A stretch of DNA of 64,000 bases from a bacterium (GTDB taxonomy: Bacteria; Spirochaetota; Leptospiria; Leptospirales; Leptonemataceae), in the NCBI GenBank assembly GCA_024742665.1, contig JANSYA010000005.1, positions 358,475 to 422,474 of the forward strand. Reading direction: 5' to 3'. Below are positions 24,740-35,300 of this stretch, one piece after another. How positions within the stretch are numbered: position 1 is the first letter of the stretch; every line of letters starts with the position of its first letter. Under the pieces are notes generated by a model, which worked only from the letters and a program-made list of their open reading frames with translations, did not search any database and had not been told where the DNA came from. The position numbers and the translations under genes were made by a program.

Positions 24740-24756
24740 GCGGGGGATTTCCCCGC
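24740..24756. other. GC-rich hairpin in a 225-base spacer
   Basis: GCGGGG (24740-24745) and CCCCGC (24751-24756) pair across a five-base loop, without a T run. The rest of the spacer between 24631 and 24855 shows no gene; this may be a weak terminator or leader structure for the following giant gene. Confidence 0.4.
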
Positions 24757-24855
24757 CTCCTCTCACAATTCAGATGCAGGCCTGGCGTTTCCTTCGGGAA
24801 GGGCCGGGTTCGCGAACTTTCTGAATGAGCGGCCGGTGGCCGCGAGGAGATTATC

Positions 24856-27800
24856 ATGAGAAGCTTTTGGCGACGTCTCACCGGTCTGGCCGGAACGACG
24901 TTTATTTCCCCGGCGTTCTCGTTTTGTCGCGGGACTCTGCGTTTATTCGCCGACCGCGGCGTGACGGCGGCGCTACTCTCCGCGATCTTTGTTACTCAGT
25001 GTTCGGTCGGCGAACAGGGCAAAGACGTGGACCTTTCCACTGCGATACCCCTGCTGGCCGTGCCGGCGCCCACGCCTTCGCAGTTTCAGCCCGGCGAAGA
25101 ACCCGGCAGTCCGGCAGTCGGAGTACCGGATACAGTTCCGGTAAACAATCTGTTTAACCTGCCGCCCGGCCAGTTTGCGGCCATGTCGCGGATGGCTGGC
25201 GTGATCGATCCGGTCGGCACAAGTCTGCCTCAGGATTTCGACGGCGACGGGATCTTAAACGATAACGAGACGGTCTCGAACCGATGGATCGCGGATTATC
25301 CTGTCGTGCAGGCGAAAATCGCGACTCCCGTAACATTAAAGATCGAAATTCTCGAAAGCACGACGCAGTCCGACGACGAAATCGTAAGCGAGATCACTTC
25401 CGACGATTACGAAGATACCGTAAACAACGGAACGGAAAAAGCTCATCGCAATGAAGTCAACGAACGTACGGCGCAGTTTCAGGACAGCATCAGTAATGCG
25501 AATAGCCTTTCAATCGGACAAAAGACCAGCACGTCCTTCGGCGCGTCATCTGAAATAAAGACCGCTGGAATGATTGGTCCCAGCGTCGCATTCTCGGCGA
25601 GTGGGAGCGCGTCTCGGGAGAATACCTGGAGCAACACCAACTCATTCTCGGAGACCCGCACAAAATGGGCGGACATCCCATTCAAAAACAATCTGGACCG
25701 AAGCGGCTGGCAGCTCAAGTCGGAAACCGCGGCCCAGAAGGCCCGTAAATTTCGCAACGAGCTGCGCCAAAAAGTGGACGCGACTTCAGTTGTGGATGCA
25801 AACGCCGGCTACGTACGGGCCGCCCTGTATATCGAAAACCTCTCCATTAATATGCCGGTTCGGCTTTCGAATATCCTGTGTTCTTTGATGTTCGAAACTC
25901 CGGAAGGCGAGCTTGTGCCCGTGCAGAGTTTCATTCTGCGTAACGATGACTACAGCACCTTTTCCGTCGATGTGTACGGCGGGACCCAGTTCGGCCCGTA
26001 CGTAATTGAGCTTTCGAATCTTAATACATCGGAGATTAAGAAGGCGATTGCCAGCGGATACAACCCCCGCATTTTTATTGCCGACTACGACATGACCCAC
26101 GTGCCGGACTCGAACTATCGTTCGGCCCTGCTGAATTTCAGCGGCGATAACCTAAAAATCGTCGAAGAAAACGCGAAGGGCCGTACCGGCCTGGTTCGGA
26201 TCATCGGCCCCGGCATCCGCGAAGTGTATCGCGTAGCGGCCTTCGATACGGACGGGACCGATCCCGACGTTTGCCACGGAGACGCTGGAGCGATGGCCGC
26301 GCCGGGGATCAGCCTGGAAAAGGCGTTGGAGCGAATCGCCTGCTCCGGTCTGAATATTGAATTCGAAAACTACGTCATCGACATGAGCGGCGACGGATTT
26401 CCCAGTATGGAGCAGCCGCTCTTTCACCTGCGCGGAGTTCGTTCCGTCGGTTCTCACGCTACGACGCTGCCGTGCGTCGAGCAGACGGTGACCGGAAGCG
26501 ACTCGGTTTCCCGCACCGCCTGCGTGCAGAAGCCGGTCGAAGACTGGACGGAGGCCGAGAAGCTGAACGCCGGCATCTGGGTGGTTTTTGCGGACGGGCG
26601 CTACTATGCGCACACGGAATATATTCGCGACGGCGGAAACATCCGAACCTTCAACTCTCCCGCGCCGGGCGAATTAGAAATTCCGATGGTCAAAGGTATC
26701 GATTCAACGCTGTGGGTTGGCGACACCTTCGATATCGTTTATTTGACCTACAAAGAGCTGGAAGAAGTTCAGGTGTTCTATGGCACGAACCCGCTTGAAA
26801 CGGGAGAAGTCTTCACCGCGGACACGCTCTGGGATTCGAGCACTATCGGTGACAACGCTTTCGATCCGGACCTCAATTCGAAGTATCTGGGCGTGGCTGG
26901 TTTCGGCGAAGAAATCGAAGTCGCGTTTCGCCTGACCGAGACGGAGTACCTGAATCCCGATTTCGGCACGGGACTGATTTCCGGCAGCCAGACTATTTTT
27001 ACGAACTTTAGTTACGACCAATCCATAGTTTCGGATCGTTTCAGCATGAACGAAGTGGCGGATTTCGAAATCAGCCTTGGTTTCGGCGGCGAGCGTTCGG
27101 ACTGGATGCATATCACGAAAGACCTCAATGGTTCGGATTCGAACAAACCCGCTTCTTGCGGGGATACTCTCGATTACGTCGAGCAGGTGTTCTATAAGTG
27201 TGTCCGACTGCCGACAACACATCCGGTCGTAGATCCGGAGATCGGTGCGATTAAAGTTTATATTCGCCCGGCTCTGAATAGCGGATACCGCAATACAATC
27301 TGGCCGCTCGCCTATACAGACGTGCGTCGGTTTCGAGCACTGGCGACCAGCGCCTACTCCATCGGCGATACGATTCTAGAACTCGATTCTGCGATCGGGT
27401 CCGTGAGTCCCGGGGACGTTCTTTATTTCGAAGGCGATTCGATTCCGTATAGCGTCAACGCGGTCGCGGAAAACTCCGGGATTATTACGGTGACCCTGAG
27501 CACCGGCTTGGGCCAGGATCTTGCGAAAGATACGCTTGGATTCGTTACGACGAACCTTTCCGCTCCTACTGTGGAATTCGCGATGGATAGTACCTTTCTC
27601 GCGGACTGGAATCTGGACGCGCTCGATCCGCCGGACTCCGTGAATTGGCGCAGCGAAGAAAAGGCCGACCTGCTTGCCGCGAATTCTCACAGCTGCAGCC
27701 TCGGCGATTTCAATCCCGTGAAATGCCTTGGATTCGCGACCGACTATATCGCCGGGAACTGGATGGGCGGAAACAACCACGGCGTACCGAACTGGAACGC

Positions 27801-29247
27801 CTGGGCGGACGCCGGCAAATTTTATGAGTATCTGAGCAGTGGACTCCCTGCTATCCAGGCGGGTAGCGGCAAGACAATGTCATTCCAGGCGCCCGCCGCA
27901 GACACCCGTATCAATACAAGCGTCGCGGGCGATCAGACCAATACGCGTGTCGTGGTCGTGGGAAAACGAGCCCTCTCTGTATGGCGGTCCGGAACGGATC
28001 TGCGTGCGAGATTGATCGACCTTGACACTGGTTCCACGCTCCAGTTGGGGGACTTCCTCCTCAACGATACCACTCCGTCTTCGATCCGTTTCGACGTCAG
28101 CGTTTCTGAAAACAGCAGTCGCGCGATAGTCGTGTGGGAAGCCGATACAACGGCTTATGTTTATGCGCGCGTTTTCGATATGGTTGCGGGAACGCTCGTT
28201 GGATCCGAAATCTCTGTGTTTGCCGCAGCAGCGGACCAGCCGGAAGTCGCGAGCTGGAATAGCACGGCGTTGGTTTCGTTCTTCGATCCGGCGACTCAGC
28301 ATATGCAGGCGCGCTTTCTGGATCTGTCCGCGGGGACAGTCGACGGTGCGACCTTTCAGGTCAGCGTGACGCAGGGCGTGACTACCTGCAGTAGCGCCTG
28401 TAAAACAGATATTGCCGGAGGCGCAGGTCGCGCCATAATCGGGTGGACTCACGAAATTACGACCGCGGGAAACAATGAGTCGGTTCGCGCGCGAGTATAC
28501 GATATGACGACGAAGTCGGCCCTGACAGGGGAAGTCATTGTCAAGAACGGATTGGCTTCCGCCCCGGATGTACACGCCGCCGTCGTTGGCGACCGCGCTT
28601 TGGTTGCCTGGCAGGAATCGACGGCGCCTTCGTATAAGTACTTGCTGCATGGCCAGGTTCTGAGCATGCAATTCGGCAGCCTCGTCGGTAGCGATCTACT
28701 ACTTGATGCGGCGGATATCGGTACACCGTACGAAGTAGCCATAGCGGGAGCCGGCAACAGAGCGGTTGTGGTGTTTAACAACATATTCGGCGCCGCCGAT
28801 TTGTATGCGGCCACAGTCGATCTCTACAACGGAACGCTCGTGAACAGCCTGAGCATCGGCGGAACTGCGGGTGCTCAAATGTCTGCCTCCGTCGTCGCGA
28901 AAGACGACCGCGCTTACGTGGTCTACGAGACGGAAGCCTATGGCGCATACGAGATCGTCGGACTGTTCATGGATCTGACCACCGGTACCGTGAGCGAAAG
29001 CGACTTTATCGTTAACGTCGCGAATTACGGAAGTCAATTGAATCCGGCAATCGCGATCGACCCAGCTTCGGGTGACGGTTACATCGCCTGGGAATCGAAC
29101 GATAATACGAACGACTTCGATATTCGCGGTCGGGTCGCCGACATCGACCAGAAGTTTAAGATCAAATACGGTCTGAATAACTTCTTCACCGCGCCTTTGA
29201 TCCGGCGCAAATTTGAAGTCCAGGCTTTGATCAAACTCGATCCCTGA
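24856..29247 (+). CDS. Giant lipoprotein with binary-toxin-B-like N-terminal half and beta-propeller-like C-terminal repeats
   Basis: 1463 residues; GAGGAG six bases before the ATG fixes the start. A long signal ends in lipobox FVTQC (Cys49). Residues ~128-140 are a calcium-loop-like DFDGDGILNDNE. Residues ~165-300 hold a Ser/Thr-rich amphipathic stretch (ISNANSLSIGQKTSTSFGAS.., GPSVAFSASGSASRENTW) followed by AGYVRAALYIENLSINMPVRL. This order recalls the calcium-binding and pore-forming region of anthrax protective-antigen-like B components, by eye only. Residues ~1020-1440 are six or seven repeats of about 60 residues (RALVAW..., RARVYDM.TG) suggesting a beta-propeller. It resembles large Leptospira lipoproteins of unknown function. 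A terminator follows. Confidence 0.6.
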   Translation: MRSFWRRLTGLAGTTFISPAFSFCRGTLRLFADRGVTAALLSAIFVTQCSVGEQGKDVDLSTAIPLLAVPAPTPSQFQPGEEPGSPAVGVPDTVPVNNLFNLPPGQFAAMSRMAGVIDPVGTSLPQDFDGDGILNDNETVSNRWIADYPVVQAKIATPVTLKIEILESTTQSDDEIVSEITSDDYEDTVNNGTEKAHRNEVNERTAQFQDSISNANSLSIGQKTSTSFGASSEIKTAGMIGPSVAFSASGSASRENTWSNTNSFSETRTKWADIPFKNNLDRSGWQLKSETAAQKARKFRNELRQKVDATSVVDANAGYVRAALYIENLSINMPVRLSNILCSLMFETPEGELVPVQSFILRNDDYSTFSVDVYGGTQFGPYVIELSNLNTSEIKKAIASGYNPRIFIADYDMTHVPDSNYRSALLNFSGDNLKIVEENAKGRTGLVRIIGPGIREVYRVAAFDTDGTDPDVCHGDAGAMAAPGISLEKALERIACSGLNIEFENYVIDMSGDGFPSMEQPLFHLRGVRSVGSHATTLPCVEQTVTGSDSVSRTACVQKPVEDWTEAEKLNAGIWVVFADGRYYAHTEYIRDGGNIRTFNSPAPGELEIPMVKGIDSTLWVGDTFDIVYLTYKELEEVQVFYGTNPLETGEVFTADTLWDSSTIGDNAFDPDLNSKYLGVAGFGEEIEVAFRLTETEYLNPDFGTGLISGSQTIFTNFSYDQSIVSDRFSMNEVADFEISLGFGGERSDWMHITKDLNGSDSNKPASCGDTLDYVEQVFYKCVRLPTTHPVVDPEIGAIKVYIRPALNSGYRNTIWPLAYTDVRRFRALATSAYSIGDTILELDSAIGSVSPGDVLYFEGDSIPYSVNAVAENSGIITVTLSTGLGQDLAKDTLGFVTTNLSAPTVEFAMDSTFLADWNLDALDPPDSVNWRSEEKADLLAANSHSCSLGDFNPVKCLGFATDYIAGNWMGGNNHGVPNWNAWADAGKFYEYLSSGLPAIQAGSGKTMSFQAPAADTRINTSVAGDQTNTRVVVVGKRALSVWRSGTDLRARLIDLDTGSTLQLGDFLLNDTTPSSIRFDVSVSENSSRAIVVWEADTTAYVYARVFDMVAGTLVGSEISVFAAAADQPEVASWNSTALVSFFDPATQHMQARFLDLSAGTVDGATFQVSVTQGVTTCSSACKTDIAGGAGRAIIGWTHEITTAGNNESVRARVYDMTTKSALTGEVIVKNGLASAPDVHAAVVGDRALVAWQESTAPSYKYLLHGQVLSMQFGSLVGSDLLLDAADIGTPYEVAIAGAGNRAVVVFNNIFGAADLYAATVDLYNGTLVNSLSIGGTAGAQMSASVVAKDDRAYVVYETEAYGAYEIVGLFMDLTTGTVSESDFIVNVANYGSQLNPAIAIDPASGDGYIAWESNDNTNDFDIRGRVADIDQKFKIKYGLNNFFTAPLIRRKFEVQALIKLDP

Positions 29248-29267
29248 GCTTCTCTCATACATGGACT

Positions 29268-29304
29268 GCGGTCCGCTCGTTCGGAGCGGGCGGGCCGCCT
29301 TTTT
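29268..29304 (+). terminator. Intrinsic terminator after the giant lipoprotein
   Basis: Inner stem CCGCTC (29273-29278)/GAGCGG (29284-29289), outer GC-rich pairs, then five T from 29300. It separates the 1463-residue gene from the Rhs gene, so the two are probably separate transcripts. Confidence 0.75.
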
Positions 29305-29351
29305 GAATTCTTTAACGCAATTATACTTTCATATTATTCAGGAACGAAACC

Positions 29352-32300
29352 GTGAACAACCTCATTCATAAAATCACGACCGTCACTACCAACTGCGCCT
29401 TCGCCGCGCTGCTTGGCGCTTTCGCAATCGCCGTGCCCGCATGCGGCGGCGCTGGCGGCGACGCTTCGTTCCTGGCGGCTCTCGGTCTCGGCGGCGGTCT
29501 TCCGGAAAATACCGGCTTCCCCACGTCGGGTGCCACGACAGATCCCGCGAACGCGCCGACTCCTGAAGGCAGCGATCTGTTTTCTATCTCAACGAACTAC
29601 AGCGCGGCTGTCGACGATCCCGATACGAAAGCGGATCCGCTGGCAGCAGCCGGCTTTGTCGCGTCGCCGCAACCGAATCACTATGGATCCTTAGGTTTTT
29701 CGTACGCGATGGACGTGCCGGCCGGCCGCGCGGGCATGCAGCCGAGTGTCTCGCTTTCCTATGGCGCGTCTTCCGGCGACGGCTGGGTGGGAATCGGATG
29801 GAACTTCGGCCTCGGCGCGATTTCACGCAGCACAGAGTACGGTCCGCCCACGTACGATCATCGCGACATATTTAATTATAACGGCAAGCGACTGATCAAA
29901 GTTTCCGGGCCGGCCAACAGCGCCGACGGCGTCTATCGCCTGGAAATCGTCAGCGGCGCGTTGCTGCGTTTTACACTCAGCGATAGCAGCAGCGGCGGCG
30001 TTTGGCGTGTGCAGGATAGCGGTGGCACCGAAACCGTATACGGTGCGGACACTTCCAGCCGGATCTATCGACCGGAAAACGCAGCGGATACTTACAGCTG
30101 GTACTTCAGCCGCAGCACCGATCGCAACGGCAACTATATGCAAGCCGTCTACGATACTTCGCATTATTCCGAAGATCGCGTTCTATACTTAGAAGAAATT
30201 CAATACACCGGCAACGATTCCGCCGGTCACTCCCCACGACAATACGTCCGATTTCACAAACGTGCGCGTGGCGAAAGCTACGGCGACTATGTTTCGAAAG
30301 CTCCCGGATTTCTGATGCGTATGGATCAGCTGCTGGATCGCGTGACGGTCGGCTGGACCGGCGGCGAACTCTGGGATTATCAGCTGGTATACGAGGCCTC
30401 GCCTGAATCGGGTCGTCCGCTGTTGAGCACGATTGATTCGGATCGCACGACTTCGCAGCCGCGCTTTTATTATCAGAGTGAAGCGAACGGCCGTAAGCTG
30501 GTGTGGCAGTCGGTCGTGAATCGCAGCGCGTCCGACCCGGAAACGAATCCCGAGGTCACCCGCTATTTCGAAGGCGATTTCAACGGCGATGGCCGGTCGG
30601 ACATGGTCTTTTTTAACCCGGAGACCGGCAACTGGAAGGCCGCCGAAGGCAAGCGCGGCGGCGGCTTTACGTATAAAATTTACGGCAATCGCTTTCGCGG
30701 CTATGATTCGAACGAACGGATCTATTTCTTCGGCTCGAATCTCAGCGGTGATTTTAACGGCGACGGTCGCGCGGATATTACGATGTATCTGCCGGAGACC
30801 CGGGAGTTCTGGGTCGCCGAACACACTGGCCGGGTCTTTCAGTTTCGCAATTACGGGCGACTCTTCGCTCTGGATATCGACCCGACTCAGGCGATGCTAT
30901 TTCCCGGCGACTACGACGGCAACGGTCTGTCGGACGCGCTCTTTTTTAACGAACCCACCGGCGACTGGCTGCTCGCTCTGAACAAGGGCGGTCGATTCGA
31001 GTATCGGACTATCGCGAAGCAGTTTCAGAATCTCTTTCGCGCGGACTATGCGCCGGACGCGTCGCGAAACAGCGCAAACACCGCCGATGCGCAGGCCGGC
31101 GCGCGCGGTTTCGTACGTTTCACGAACGGCGATTTTAACGGCGACGGTCGTAGCGACATCGCTTTTTATGATCGTCGCGACGGCCACTGGTGGGTCGGCG
31201 AAAACCATCCCGATTCGCAGACGCTCTTTCGCCTGCACTGGAAAATCTATAAAGTATTTGCGGCGCCCGAGCAGGCGCTCTTCGCCAACAAACAGTTTTC
31301 CGGCGATTTCAACGGCGACGGTTTCTCGGATTTTCTGCTCTTCGATCGCAGCACCGGGCAATGGATTCTGGGCGCGGTCGGCGACGAAACCATTCGCTTT
31401 CGCGTGTGGTCCGAAGCCCCGCAGTTCAAAGCGATTACGCGCTGGTTGCAGGGCGATTTCAACGGCGACGGCCGCACGGATATTGGATTCTATTCGGCCA
31501 CAGATAACAAGTTCTGGATGGGCGAAGCGACTCCGAACGGCTTTCGCTATCGTATCTACAGTGACATGAGCTTCGGTCCCGACCCTCAGCGGGTGATGGC
31601 GACGCCGCTGCCGGAAGACGAAGTGGAGCTGAAGAACGCTTCGCGCGCCTTCGTTGCGGCGGGCGGTGCGAAGACGCTGCTGCTGGATTATCAGTACGAC
31701 GGCAATGTTCGCCCCGAGCGAGGAGAACAGGTTTTCGCCGGCTGTTTTACGATCGCCGACTGTTCGGCGAATCCGGAACTTTTAATTTACGAACGCGCGA
31801 CGAAGAAGCTACACTTCAAGCAGGGTGCGGCCTACACGCCGGACGTGCTGGCCGGCCTTGATCTGAGCGATGAAGACCTGCGCTTGCTGAACGGCGGTCG
31901 AGCGGCCGCTTATGGCGCGAACGATCGCGACGGCGTTTTGTATTATGCGAAGACGCCTTCCGGCGGAAGCTTCGCGCACCGCTTTCGGCTGCTGGAACAT
32001 ACGGGAGCGGCCTTCGGCGATACGAATTTCGCAGACTTTGATTCAACGGACATTACGAATTTTGACGTCGACGCGAGCCTGCATCTCGTCGACAACTTTA
32101 CGGGCAGCGGCGCGAAGAGCCTGTTGATTCTCGACGATCAGCGGAGCGTCGCGCGCTTTCTGCACGTGCAGGGCGCGACGCAGACTCCGCTCACAATCAG
32201 CGGCGCGCTTTCAGCGAACGATTTCCGCAATCTCTTTCAGGCCGGCTCTTATACGAATCGCCAGAATCGCAAAGCCTTCAGCGCGTTGAGCGTCGATTTG

Positions 32301-35300
32301 AATGGCGACGGTCAGGCGCAGGTGATTCTCGTAGATCGTCGCGCGGGCACGCATCGTTATTATCTGGGCACCGTAAATACGAACGCCTTGACGATCAGCT
32401 GGAGCGTCCTCAGCGGGACTCCGAAGCTGGAGATTCTGCCGACTGAATTTCGCACAAGCGAAGGCGCGGCGGGCGTTCCGTACTTCACGCGGGCGGAAAG
32501 CGGCAATACTCGCTCGATTGTGTATGCAGCTCGGCGAAACGGTGTGCTGCGCTTCTATCGCCTGCGGGTGAGCGGCTCGACAATTTCCCAAACGACGCAT
32601 AGCGCGCCGGCGCAGTATCCCGGATATACCGGCGAAAATGATCACAACGGCAACCCGATCCTGCGGGGGGCGTCCGGCGTCGTCTCATTCGATCTCAATC
32701 AGAACCGTGTGTTCGCACTGACTGCGGCGCACGTTTCGCGTAGCATGACCCGGCCGGATCTCTTGACGAAGGTCTATCCCTTTCGCTGGATCCAGGGTGA
32801 CTACAACGGCGACGGCCTGACCGACGTTGGTTTCTTTCATCTGAAAGAGCCAACCTGGTACTTCGCGTTAAGCGACGGCCAGTTGCCGGATGTGATCGAA
32901 CGCGTCGCGAACGGCATCGGCGGCAACTATCGCTTCGAGTACGCGCACTCGACCGATTTCGACAACACCGGCGCCGACGATATCCCGGATTTGCCCAGCC
33001 GCAGCCTGGTCGTGAGTAAGATCACGGCGGATGACGGATTCAATAATCGCATCGTTACCAACTACGAGTACTCGGGCGGCAATGTTCACTCGCAGTTCGT
33101 TAACGGTCGCAAAGAGATCGATCATTTCGGCTTCGAAACTTTTGTCGTACGCAATGCTCTCGGCGGTCGCACGATCAGCAAACACTACAATCGCGAGTAT
33201 TCGAACTATCTCGAAAATCGTGCGCTGGGCGGGGCCGTGCGCGAAGTGCGCGTGCTGGGCACGGATAATATTTTGCACAGCGTTACGACGAACGAGTATC
33301 GCATCCATCGAATTCAGGAGTCGAGCGCTGTAGCCAGCTATTTCGCGGCGACCGCGAAGACCGAGCAGCGGGTACGGGGCGTCCTGGTTTCGACCACGAC
33401 TTCGCAGCTGAATTTCGCGAGCGGCCAGTACGTGCTCGATTCGGAGACCAGTTCGAGTACCGATCACTACAGTGACGCTTCTAATTCAGCCATCACTCGC
33501 ACCAGCAGCTCGAATTTCGAAACGAGCGCGATCACGAATCAGCGCCGGCGGACTGTATCGCGCAGCCTTGTCGGAACGCCTCACGAAATAACGAGCAGCT
33601 TTGTATACGATGCGCGCGGTAATGTAACGCGCAGCACCGCTACGGCGACCGGAACGGGGCTACCCGCGGTCGCGGCGAAGGTCCAGGAATTCGGCTACGA
33701 TAGCTACGGCAACGTAACCGAGTCACGCGACGTGAGCAGCACCCCCGCACGAATCAGTCGCATGGCGTATGACGCGCAGCTGCATCAATTTGTACGCGAA
33801 GAGCGCGCGGTCGGTCCGACGTTGGATATCGTTACGACCCATGCGATCGATTACGGTTCCGCCTTCGGCGCCCCGACGAATTCGACCGATCCCAACGGCA
33901 ACCAGACGTATTACGACTACGACAGCTACGGTCGTCTGATCGCCCTGCGCGCGGATACGCCGAACGGCACGCAGACGCTTGCGGCCTATAGTTACAGCGC
34001 GAACTTCCCGTTCAGCGCGAAGAGCACTCTCTATTCCGGCAACAGCAATCCCGATTTTACGAGCCGCACGTATGTCGACGGTCTCGGGCGCGGCGTGCAT
34101 TCGGTGAAGTCCGCGTCGGGCGGTCAGTATGTTCGCAGCGGTCGGACTTTGTACGACGGCGCGGGCCGCCCGGTGCAGCGCGGTCAGAGCCAGTGGGCCG
34201 GCGCGGGCGAAATCGATACCTTTGTGCCGCATACAGCGCTGCGTCATCCCACGCGTTACGAATACGACGGCATCGGCCGCGTCATTCGCACAACGCTGCC
34301 CCGGGCGGAAGGCGAAAGCAGCCCTACGACGATTACGGTCGTCTTCAGCGATCCTTATCAGGTCGTGCAGCATCACAGCGGCGGTCAGTCGAAGCGCACT
34401 ATATCGAACGGCAGCGGCCAGACTCTGTTCGTCGAAGACTTCGGCACCGGAGACGGCGGCCAGAGCGTTTCGGCGAAGGTCGGCTTCTGTTATAGCATCG
34501 CCGGAAATATGATTAAAAAGTCCGACCTGAACGGCGGACAGACCATGGGCTGCAGCGGCGCTGGCGGAAGCACCGTGCCCGCGAAGGATCTCAGCGGGCA
34601 GAATCATGCCTACTGGGTCTACGACGCCTTCGGCCAGCTGCGCGCGAAGAGCGATCCGGACTTCGGCGTTTCCAGCTACGTGGTCAACGCTTTCGGCGAC
34701 GTCACATCGATGACCGACGCCGCCACGCGAACAACGAATATTTCCTACGATCGCCTTGGGCGTGCGGCGACGAAGCTGCTGCCAAACGGCGAAGGCCTGG
34801 TAGCCTACACGTACGATAGTTACGGCGGCAGCCAGAACGCGATCGGTCGACTCGCGCGTTTAGAGGACGCGACGCAGACGAAAAACTTCAGCTACGACGA
34901 GCTGGGTCGCACGCAGCGCGAAATTCGCGAAATCAAGAACCCCGGCGTGATCGCTCTCGACGTGGCCTATACCACCGAGTATCGCTACGATCTGCTCGGC
35001 CGCGTGAAGGCCATCGACTATCCCGAGCATCCCCTGGCGAATCAGAAGATTCGCGTCTGCTACGACTACGGCAGCGCGGGCTATATTACCGGCGTCGCGG
35101 CGAATACCGACGCGGCGGGCTGGCCGCTCCTCGGCGGCGGCTGCGATAGCAATCGCAAAGACATCGTCTCGAATATCGTGTATAACGAATTCGGTCAGAC
35201 CGCCGGCTTCGCTCTCGGTAATGGCGTAAGCACGACCTATACCCACGATATTCGCGGGCGCATCATTCACATTCGCAGCGAAGGCCAGGTCAGCGGCGTG

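Noticed and set aside
30565..31500. FG-GAP loops considered as evidence for an integrin-like adhesin
   Set aside because: In this context they are part of the SpvB/TcB-type shell along with Rhs repeats, so an adhesin call is not needed.
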